The notes beneath the pieces are model-generated. The model was not told the DNA's origin. It ran no database searches and saw only the letters and a list, made by a program, of their open reading frames with translations. The position numbers and the translations under genes are program-made. Shown piece after piece: positions 1 through 6,895 of a DNA stretch of 35,550 bases. This stretch comes from Myxococcota bacterium (GTDB lineage Bacteria > Myxococcota_A > UBA796 > JAJRTE01). The stretch's first letter is position 1, and each line of letters begins with the position of its first letter. Where the stretch lies: contig JAJRTE010000285.1 of assembly GCA_024278455.1 (NCBI GenBank), forward strand, positions 1 through 35,550, in the 5' to 3' direction.

Positions 1-734
1 CGCACCTGCTCGAAGCGGTCCTTGACCCTTCGGAGGGTCTCCGCGACGAACTGGAAGCGCGGGTTGTCGAAGAGGCTCTCCTGGACGCCGGAGATGAAGC
101 GGAAGCGGGTCGTCTTGCAGACCTCGCCCACCTCTCGGAGGAAGTTGAGGTCGAGGATGAACTCCTGCTCCTTGCGCGTGCGCAGGTAGTCGAGAAGCTC
201 GTCCAGCACCAGCAGGAGACCCTGGTTCGGGTAGTGCTGCTGGAACGCATCCATCATCTCGACGAAGGCGTCCTTGTTATTGGTCACCTCGGAGGCGAGC
301 GGGAACTGGTAGGAGACACCAAGGTCGCCGAGCTTGTCCTCGATCGCGGTGCAGAGGATGTCCCGGAGCGACATCGTGGTCGAGCCGACCTCGGCGCGCA
401 GCACCTTGAACCTGCCCGCGATACTCCCGGCCTGGTCCGAGACGAGCGCGTTGGTCGCGGCCGTGGCCATCTCGGCGTGCTCGGCGATGGCCGAGATGAC
501 AGCCATCAGGTGCGACTTGCCCGTGCCGTAGTTGCCGACGATGAGCAGCCCCTTGTTGTCCGCCGGTTTGTCGAACTGGAGCTGCCTGAACACGAGCCGC
601 GTGAGCTGCTCGGCCATCCGCTCAGAGATCACGAAGGTCTCGACGAGGCGCCGGGCGTCGTCCTCGGCGTCCGCCTCGCGGAGTTGAACCACCGACTCGA
701 TGGGTTCGAACTGGATGAGTTCCGAGTACTTCAT
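1..734 (-). CDS. brxC: BREX type 3 BrxC-type P-loop ATPase, N-terminal part (truncated by window edge)
   Basis: This gene reads leftward off the window, so only about 244 N-terminal residues are visible. They contain a Walker A loop (GNYGTGKS, residues 67-74) and, further on, a Walker B-like run ending [10 protein letters not shown]. The N-terminus ([18 protein letters not shown]) and the [19 protein letters not shown] core match my memory of the large DUF6079/BrxC-PglY ATPases of phage-resistance loci. In BREX systems this is the big ATPase that works with the PglX methyltransferase and PglZ to block phage DNA replication while self DNA is methylated. The start at 734 is supported by GAGGAG five bases upstream. 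It lies directly downstream of brxF. The expected pglX, brxH, pglZ and brxA would be to the left of the window. The family name is from memory; the P-loop is directly visible. Confidence 0.8.
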   Translation of the reverse strand, partial: MKYSELIQFEPIESVVQLREADAEDDARRLVETFVISERMAEQLTRLVFRQLQFDKPADNKGLLIVGNYGTGKSHLMAVISAIAEHAEMATAATNALVSDQAGSIAGRFKVLRAEVGSTTMSLRDILCTAIEDKLGDLGVSYQFPLASEVTNNKDAFVEMMDAFQQHYPNQGLLLVLDELLDYLRTRKEQEFILDLNFLREVGEVCKTTRFRFISGVQESLFDNPRFQFVAETLRRVKDRFEQV

Positions 735-750
735 GCCGACTCCTCTCCCT

Positions 751-907
751 CACTCGCGCTTCGCGCCTACCGACCCCCGACTCGCGATTATCGCCACCCG
801 ACTCCCGATTCCTGCCTCTCGCCTCCCGCTCTCTGACTCGCGACTAGCGACTCGCGACTAGTGACTAGCGACTTCCGCTCTCTGACTCGCGACTCGCGAC
901 TCGCGAC
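751..907. repeat. Degenerate 7-bp tandem repeat (plus-strand consensus GACTCGC), about 22 units
   Basis: Read in steps of seven from 751, the plus strand gives CACTCGC, GCTTCGC, GCCTACC, GACCCCC, GACTCGC and so on without a phase break to 907. The best part is 835-907: GACTCGC, GACTAGC, GACTCGC, GACTAGT, GACTAGC, GACTTCC, GCTCTCT, then three perfect GACTCGC. The array covers the last ~40 codons of brxF, its stop codon (788-790) and the leader of brxC up to near its ribosome-binding site. Because 21 bases encode seven residues, the BrxF tail has a 7-residue period (SRESRVR, ERKSLVT, SRESLVA). Confidence 0.85.
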
Positions 908-1360
908 AACGATGACATCGGGGCGGACGTACCGCCTGTACTCCGGATGCGGGGCCTGCGCGTAGGTCAGGTTCTCGCCGTCCATCTCGCCGCTCCAGGC
1001 GGCGATGACCGTGCGGTTGCGCGAGAGCCCTTGAAGCAAGCGGAGCGGGTCCTGCTGAAGATCGGGGCTGAACAGGACCTCGGTATTGTCGAGCAGCAGC
1101 ACGTCGCCTGGATGTCGCTCGACGATTTCGCTCAGGATGCGAGGGACGCGCAGCGCGCGCTGCTTCGACGTCAGCTCGAGGAGCCTCTCGGAGAGTTCGA
1201 GGTTGACGTTGACGAGCGGCCAGGCGCGCTCCTCGGCGAGGTCACGCAAGGCGCTCGTCTTCCCCGTCCGGGGTGGCCCCACGACGAGGATGAGCCTGTG
1301 GTAGAGGCCTGCGGCGTCGGGCACCCGTTCCGCGACACGGTGGGACAAGGGGGCGGCCAT
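788..1360 (-). CDS. brxF: BREX type 3 small P-loop protein BrxF with repeat-encoded tail
   Basis: A 190-residue P-loop protein. Walker A is GPPRTGKT at residues 28-35 and a Walker B-like strand reads DVLLLDNTEVLF. Size, motif order and the position immediately upstream of a BrxC-type ATPase match BrxF, the marker gene of BREX type 3. The start at 1360 touches the stop of the upstream HTH gene (1361-1363), and that gene's last codons supply the Shine-Dalgarno GGAGGAG, so the two are probably translationally coupled. The globular domain appears to end near VRPDVIVVA. The remaining ~40 residues are low-complexity, Arg/Ser-rich and encoded by the 7-bp tandem repeat, so they are probably an accidental extension that contributes little to function. 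BrxF's exact role in BREX is not known to me. Confidence 0.85.
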   Translation of the reverse strand: MAAPLSHRVAERVPDAAGLYHRLILVVGPPRTGKTSALRDLAEERAWPLVNVNLELSERLLELTSKQRALRVPRILSEIVERHPGDVLLLDNTEVLFSPDLQQDPLRLLQGLSRNRTVIAAWSGEMDGENLTYAQAPHPEYRRYVRPDVIVVASRESRVRERKSLVTSRESLVASQRAGGERQESGVGWR

Positions 1361-1585
1361 CTACTCCTCCCCCCTGCCTGTGCGTCGCACGCAGACAGGT
1401 CCCTGGTGGTCGGCACGCTTCTGCTCCTCCATCCAGGCGTCGATGTCCTTCCGCTTGAACCGCCACTGCCCGCCCACCTTGAAGCCCGGCAGGTCGCCGC
1501 CCTGGACCATCATGTGGGCGGTCTTCTCGGCGATCTTCAGAAGCGCGGCGACTTCCTTCAGGGTCAGGACTTCGTCTTGTGACAT
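1361..1585 (-). CDS. Small excisionase/MerR-like helix-turn-helix protein, first gene of the BREX operon
   Basis: 74 residues. The segment LTLKEVAALLKIAEKTAHMM, then GDLPGFKVGGQWRFKRKDID, is the classic winged-HTH DNA-binding pattern of the excisionase (HTH_17) family: a recognition helix followed by a wing containing G-W-RF. The start at 1585 has GGAGGA six bases upstream; a longer in-frame reading to 1762 would run through the promoter and is rejected. It is the first gene after the promoter at 1632-1660 and abuts brxF. A self-regulating repressor or activator of the defence operon is a reasonable inference; nothing in the sequence proves it. Confidence 0.85.
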   Translation of the reverse strand: MSQDEVLTLKEVAALLKIAEKTAHMMVQGGDLPGFKVGGQWRFKRKDIDAWMEEQKRADHQGPVCVRRTGRGEE

Positions 1586-1631
1586 CGGGGGTCCTCCGGG
1601 GCAGCGGCGCAAAATCTGCAAGCCGATGCAG

Positions 1632-1660
1632 GTTATCACCCATCTTCCCAGGCTTGTCAA
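1632..1660 (-). promoter_or_regulatory. Sigma-70 promoter of the BREX operon
   Basis: On the minus strand a perfect -35 TTGACA (1655-1660) is followed after 17 bases by a -10 GATAAC (1632-1637). It sits about 45 bases upstream of the HTH gene start and faces the operon. Confidence 0.75.
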
Positions 1661-1758
1661 GGTGGGGCATCGGCGGATCGACGGCACCAGGAGGAGATCA
1701 CGCTGTCGGCGGGAGGCGCCCAGGTCTACCGGGTCGAGGCCGCCGGCACCGGGTTTCG

Positions 1759-4700
1759 TCACCAGGAACCGTACGGCCCGCCGTAGGCGCCCATGTCGGC
1801 AGGGGAGCCATCGGGGTCTGTACCGGTTTCCGGCGCTCCCGCATCCACGGCCGGGCTGTCCGGCTCGAGGTGGAAGTCGCCGGAGAGCCGGTCGACATAG
1901 AGCGGGTCCCTGGACATGTTGTTGTTTGCCAGGACGAGTCCTTCCAGGTTGGTCTCCGACGTGGGGTTGTCGTAGAAGTCGTTGTAGCGGAAGTTTGCCA
2001 GTTCCGGGGCATTGTCGCCTTCGGCATAGTACAACCCCACGCCGCTGAGGCCGAAGGTCACCAGATTGTTCTCGAAGACCGGGCTGACATCGTTGAAGTA
2101 CACCCCGCCACCGTAGGTGCTTGCCGAGTTTCCGTTGATGGTGTTGTTGCGGAACAGTGGAGACGCCGGTCCGGCAGCGCTCGCGCCGCCCCCGTTGATC
2201 GCCTTGTTGGCCGAGAAGATGTTGTTCTCGAGGGTCACTTCGCTATTGGCGATATCCACGCCGCCGCCGCGACCGTCGAGGGCCTGGTTACGGGTGAACA
2301 GGTTCTGGTAGAGAAAGGCGCCACATCCGGCGGTGAAGGCAGCCCCACCGCCGAACGGACCACCGTCGTTCAACTCGAACGTGTTGCCGGTCACGACGAT
2401 GGTCACTGCCCCGCTGCTACCGTCGCAGTAGAGGCCTCCACCACCGGTAGGGCCGATGTTGCTCCGGATGACGTTGTTGCGAATGAGGGTGCCATCTCCG
2501 CGATAGGCGATGATGCCGCCTCCCAGGTAGGTGGCGACGTTGTCCTCGATCGTGTTGTTTTCGACCACCGTGTCGAAGTTGTTGCCCAGGGCGATGGCCG
2601 CGCCGACGGTGGCGCGGTTCGACCTGATCGTGTTGTTGGACACGACGACGTCCACGCAGTCCTGGAGCTGCACGGTGCCCTGGCCGTTCTCGAACGTCAC
2701 CAGGTCGTCCATGGTGTTATCGTGGATCAGGTTTCCCTCGATCACGCCGCCGGTGACGGAATCGAAGTAGATGGTAGATCCCATGGAGCTTGCCGAGTTC
2801 CCATCGAATTCGTTGTTTCGAACGATGGGCGCGCCCTCGAACGCGCCTATGCCGCTTCCCCCATCGCCGTCGTTTTCCAGGAAAAGGTTGTTTTCGATGG
2901 TGGGAGAACTCTGGTACGAATAGACGCCTCCACCATAGAACGTGAGGTTGTCATAGAAGATGTTGTTGCGAATGGTCGGAGCCGATGAATCGCGTACATC
3001 GACCCCGGCACCGAAGTAGATGGTGTCGCAGGGCAAGGGGACGCAGTTGAGCAGGGCCAGGGCGCCCACGCCACCCGTGATGGTGAAACCGTCCAGGATG
3101 GCCGAGGCGCCTTCCGCGTTTTCGAAGGTGACGACCGTGCCTTCGTCGTTGCCGTCGATGGTGGTCACGTCTGGGCCTTCTTCGCTGCGCAATTCGACTA
3201 GTTTGCCTTTAAAATCAACAAGTTCCACGTATGTGCCAGGGGCGACGACGATCGAGCACCCGTCCTGGACCTGGTCGGAGTCCAGCGCCGCCTGGATGGT
3301 GTTGAAATCGCCCACCGTGCCGCCGGTGGTAGCCTGGGCGACGTAGAAGTCGCCCGGGCCGCCGCTACAGTCGTCGTCGTTGTCGTCGCACACTTCCGGT
3401 GCACCAGGGTAGACCGCAGCGTCCTCGTCATTGCAATCTCCAGCGCACGTGCTCACCCCGTCGTTGTCGGCGTCGAGATCTTCATCTACCAGGTCGTTGC
3501 AGTTGTTGTCGATGTTGTCGGAGCAGTCCTCGTAGGCGCCCGGATGGACAGCGGGATCGCCGTCGTCACAGTCGGCGCCTCGAGGGTCGCAGGTGGTGTA
3601 GGAGTCGCCATCGGCGTCGAACCCCTCGTCGATCGTGCCGTCGCAGTTGTTGTCCACCCCGTCGCAGATCTCGGTTGCCGTCGAGTTGACGGTTGGATCG
3701 CCGTCGTCACAATCACCGTCGCACGTCGACTCGCCATCCTGGTCCGTATCCTCTGGTTCGTCGGTGTCACCGTCGCAGTCGTTGTCCACGCCGTCGAAGC
3801 AGTCCTCGGTCGCCCCGGGGTACACTTAGGCGTTGGTATCGTCGCAATCCGGAACGGTTTCGCACGAGGTGAACCCATCGCCGTCCTGATCGAATCCCTC
3901 GTCGACGGAGCCGTCGCAGTCGTTGTCGATGGCGTCGCAGTTCTCGGTCGCCCCGGGATAGGTGTCCGGGCGGGAGTCGTCACAATCCTGGCCTTCGCAG
4001 TCCCCGTATCCGTCGCCGTCGGCGTCGAATCCCTCGTCCGCGACACCGTTGCAGTCGTTGTCGAGGCCATCGCAGATCTCCTGAGCGCCCGGGAAGATCG
4101 CGGCGTCGTCAGGACCGCAGTCCATGCAGTCGATGGTCCCGTCGCCGTCGGTATCGGTCTGGAAGATCTCGTCGGCCCCTCCCCAGCAGTTGTTGTCCAC
4201 CCCGTCGCACACTTCGGGCGCCCCTGGGTTGATGTCGGGGTTGGTGTCGTCGCAGTCATCCTCGCAGGTGGTATAGCCATCCAGGTCCTGGTCGAACCCC
4301 TCGTCGATGGCGCCGTTGCAATTATCGTCAAGGTTGTTGCAGACCTCGGTCTCACCGGGGGACTGGTCCTTGTCCTTGTCGTTGCAGTCTCCCTCCCGTT
4401 CCGTGTAGCCGTCCAGGTCGTCATCCGTGCACTCCGAGGTCCCGTTGTCCGCTATGAAGTTCTCGTCGACATGGCCGTCGCAGTCGTTGTCGATGCCGTC
4501 GCAGATCTCCTTGGCTCCGGGATAGACCGCAGCGTCCATGTCGTCGCAGCCAGCCTCGTTTTCGGCACAGGAGGCGTAGCCATCGCCATCCGTGTCGAAC
4601 CCCTCGTCGGATTCGCCATCGCAATCGTTGTCCTTGTCGTCGCAGATTTCGTTCTGGCCAGGATTGACCTGATAGTCGTCGTCATCGCAGTCGGTGCCGT

Positions 4701-5058
4701 CCGGCAGCTCCGAGCAGGCGTCTTCGTCGAGGAAGCCGTCTTCGTCCGCATCGAACAATTCGTCGGTCTCCCCGTTGCAGTCGTTGTCCACACCGTCGCA
4801 CAGTTCGGGCGCCGATGGATTGGCGGATGGATCGTTGTCGTCGCAGTCTCCTCCTGGTAGTTCCCCGCCGGGTTCTTCTGCGAAGCCGTCGCCGTCGTTG
4901 TCCACGAGCAGGGGGTCGTTCGGGAGTTGCCCGTTTTCGATGGGCCAGCAGCCGGCTGCTGCAAGGGTGAATGCGATGCCCGCCGCGCTCACGAGGGAAT
5001 GGAACATGGCCCGGCACGAACCATGGTTCGACAGCAGTCCACGGAACTCGCGTGACAT
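1759..5058 (-). pseudogene. MopE-repeat / parallel beta-helix lipoprotein gene interrupted by an in-frame TAA
   Basis: One continuous frame of 1100 codons is split by TAA at 3826-3828. The start at 5058 has GGAGG seven bases upstream. The product begins with a lipoprotein-type signal peptide (hydrophobic segment ending LAAAGC). About eleven copies of the MopE-type putative metal-binding motif follow (DxDGDG...DCDD...YPGA.E.CDGxDNDCDGxxDE). The C-terminal ~500 residues form a right-handed parallel beta-helix, rich in NNxF/NNTI and GGG turns, ending DMGAYGGPYG. The TAA falls inside repeat 8, where the pattern reads CDDTNA-stop-VYPGATE, so repeat phase is kept on both sides. Codons 1-410 alone would give a lipoprotein with seven and a half repeats. 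The downstream part (1759-3825) has no ribosome-binding site or signal peptide. It may be a real mutation, a base error or a readthrough site. Such proteins are common on the surface of Myxococcota; the ligand here is unknown. Confidence 0.8.
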
Positions 5059-5222
5059 GATCCGACCTCCCGGAAAGCGTGACGACAGGGGCGGGAAAGG
5101 ACTGTGAGCCGATCGAGACGGCGGGGACGTCAGGCCGCAAAACACCACGCACCGCACTCGCCGCCACCAGGAAACGCAACAGCAGGACCCCTTCTCGTCG
5201 CGGCCGCCGCAGGTCCTTTTGC

Positions 5223-5252
5223 ACTATATCATCCGTGGTTTTGCGCTGTCAA
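5223..5252 (-). promoter_or_regulatory. Sigma-70 promoter of the MopE/beta-helix lipoprotein
   Basis: The minus-strand -35 is TTGACA (5247-5252), with an 18-base spacer and -10 TATAGT (5223-5228). Both boxes match consensus almost perfectly, so strong constitutive transcription of the broken lipoprotein gene is likely. Confidence 0.75.
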
Positions 5253-5265
5253 CGGCGAGAAACGG

Positions 5266-5294
5266 TTGAATGAGGAGGGCGATTTTGCTACATT
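5266..5294 (+). promoter_or_regulatory. Sigma-70 promoter of the AAA+ / kinase operon
   Basis: The -35 is TTGAAT (5266-5271), the spacer 17 bases and the -10 TACATT (5289-5294). It points rightward toward the start at 5375. Confidence 0.6.
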
Positions 5295-5374
5295 CAAGAG
5301 CACCTGTCCTCGAGGCGCTTTCAGGCACGTGCACCGGGCTGGCTCCAACCTCTTGGTGCGAAAAAGGATACCCC

Positions 5375-6880
5375 ATGCGGAACGCGACCGAAGTCCGAAG
5401 AGAACTCGAGTTGCTCTTTCGTACCCGCTGCCCAGCCGTCGGGCTGGCCACGTGGGAGGAGACCCGGGCGCTCAAGCTGGTGCGTGATGTGGCCCGCTTG
5501 TTGTCTCCGAGCCGGGATCTCTACACCTGGTCGACCGGGCAGGGCATGCGTCTCGACGGGTTGCCCGTACCGGGCCTGCCGCAGCCTTGTACGCTCACCG
5601 AGGCGCTCGCCGCCGTCCAGGAACACAAGGGGCCGAGCATCTTCGCCTTCCTCGATGCAGACCTCGAGGACGCCGGGATCGCCCGGTCGGTTCGCGACCT
5701 CATCGCGGCCACAGGGGCCCAGCCGCGTTCCCTCTTGTTCGTTTCTCCCGAGTTCACGTTGCACCCCACGCTGGCTCGATCCATCCACGTCGTGCGCGTT
5801 CCGCCTCCCGAAATGGCGGAGCTGAAGAACATTCTCAAGACGGTTGCCAGCCGGTGCAGTTCTCTCGTAGGCGTGGAAATCCAGCTCGAGGGGGACGCGC
5901 CCGAGCGTCTTGCCGAAGCAGCTCGGGGCTTGACCGCCGGCGAGGCGGAGCGCGCGTTCATCCGGGCGTTGCTCCAGGTGCAGCGGTTGAGCGCGAGGGA
6001 GGTGAGCGTAGTCCTGGGTGAGAAGCGGCGGCTTATCGAGATGGACCCGCTGCTCACCTACCTCACGCCAACGGAGAGCCTCGATGATCTCGGGGGGCTG
6101 GCCGTGCTGCGCGCCTGGCTGAAGCGGCCCTCACGCGTGTTTTCAAACGCTGCCGAGGAGGCCAGTGTTCCACCGCCTCGAGGCGTGCTCCTGGTCGGCC
6201 TGCCAGGGTGTGGGCGCTCCCACATGATTCGTGCCGCGGCCGTGCAGTGGGAACTCCCGTTGGTCCGGCTCGAGGTCAGTCTGCTCCTGGAGGGCAAGTC
6301 CGCCGGTAGTATCGAGTTGAAGGCTGCCCTGGCGCGCACGGAGTCGCTTGCCCCCTGCGTGCTCTGGATTCCGGGCCTGGACCGATTGTTCGAGCCCGGT
6401 TCCGAGACCGACGGAGGGTACGCGGCTACTGCCGTTGCCGCCACGCTGCAAGGCTGGCTCGTGGAGCGGCCGGAGGGGGTGATCGTCGCCGCCACCTCCG
6501 AGGAGCACGAGCGCCTGCCCCTCGAGCTGCTCTGGAAAAACGCCTTCGACGAGGTGTTCTACATCGACTTTCCCGACAGCGACGAAAGGCGGGAGATCAT
6601 CCAGCGCCTGCTCAGGAGAATGGACCTTTTTTCCGAAGACCTCAATGTCGAGATGCTTATCGCGGCGAGCGAGGGTTTCTCAGGTGCGCAGATCGAACAG
6701 GCCATCGCTCGAGGCGCGAGGGAGGCATTCGACCAGGGGCGAGCGTTCAAGATGGTCGATATTCTGCAGAGTCTGAGGCAGATGACGCCCATGGCCGGCT
6801 TCATGGGCGAATCGCGGAGGCGGTTGCGGGGGTGGGCACACCGTCGAGCCGTGTCGGCATCACCGGTCAAGAAGTCGTGA
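5375..6880 (+). CDS. Ycf46-like AAA+ protein with degenerate catalytic motifs (pseudo-ATPase)
   Basis: 501 residues from ATG 5375, preceded by AAAGGA; a longer frame to 5270 would overlap the promoter. The N-terminal ~220 residues resemble the non-ATPase half of Ycf46 proteins (start of type VRRELELLFRTRCPAVGLATWEE, split here for length: VRRELELLFRTRC then PAVGLATWEE). The AAA+ half aligns block by block with Ycf46, but key residues are changed. Walker A is GLPGCGRS (275-282), with Arg281 for the P-loop Lys. Walker B is CVLWIPGLD, where the family has LWIDE. The sensor region reads ATSEE in place of ATAND. The LLRKGRFDE block with the arginine finger is LLWKNAFDE. Nucleotide hydrolysis is therefore doubtful; binding, scaffolding or regulation is more likely. 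The kinase gene begins about 15 bases downstream, so the two are probably one operon and may act in one signalling complex. Family assignment is strong; inactivity is inferred. Confidence 0.8.
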   Translation: MRNATEVRRELELLFRTRCPAVGLATWEETRALKLVRDVARLLSPSRDLYTWSTGQGMRLDGLPVPGLPQPCTLTEALAAVQEHKGPSIFAFLDADLEDAGIARSVRDLIAATGAQPRSLLFVSPEFTLHPTLARSIHVVRVPPPEMAELKNILKTVASRCSSLVGVEIQLEGDAPERLAEAARGLTAGEAERAFIRALLQVQRLSAREVSVVLGEKRRLIEMDPLLTYLTPTESLDDLGGLAVLRAWLKRPSRVFSNAAEEASVPPPRGVLLVGLPGCGRSHMIRAAAVQWELPLVRLEVSLLLEGKSAGSIELKAALARTESLAPCVLWIPGLDRLFEPGSETDGGYAATAVAATLQGWLVERPEGVIVAATSEEHERLPLELLWKNAFDEVFYIDFPDSDERREIIQRLLRRMDLFSEDLNVEMLIAASEGFSGAQIEQAIARGAREAFDQGRAFKMVDILQSLRQMTPMAGFMGESRRRLRGWAHRRAVSASPVKKS

Positions 6881-6895
6881 CAGCCCGGAGTGCTT

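Larger units (their letters stand above)
5059..5374. other. Divergent intergenic region with two face-away promoters
   Basis: About 316 bases between the beta-helix lipoprotein gene (leftward) and the AAA+ gene (rightward). It holds a minus-strand and a plus-strand sigma-70 promoter whose -35 boxes are only 13 bases apart (5252 and 5266). Long leaders result: about 160 bases toward the lipoprotein and about 75 toward the AAA+ gene. I see no convincing RNA structure or small gene in the leaders. Confidence 0.6.

Noticed and set aside
751..907. CRISPR-like reading of the repeat block
   Set aside because: Units are 7 bp and contiguous with no spacers, so this is a simple tandem repeat.
1579..2988. 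A 469-codon plus-strand frame
   Set aside because: Antisense to the beta-helix part of the lipoprotein gene; no ribosome-binding site or recognisable motif.
1759..3825. The 3' half of the broken lipoprotein gene as an independent gene starting at GTG 3825
   Set aside because: No ribosome-binding site before the GTG, no signal peptide, and it starts in the middle of a repeat unit.
3544..4860. A 438-codon plus-strand frame, repetitive and Val/Ala-rich, looking membrane-like
   Set aside because: It mirrors the MopE repeats on the opposite strand; the periodic hydrophobicity is the complement of the Asp/Cys-rich repeats.
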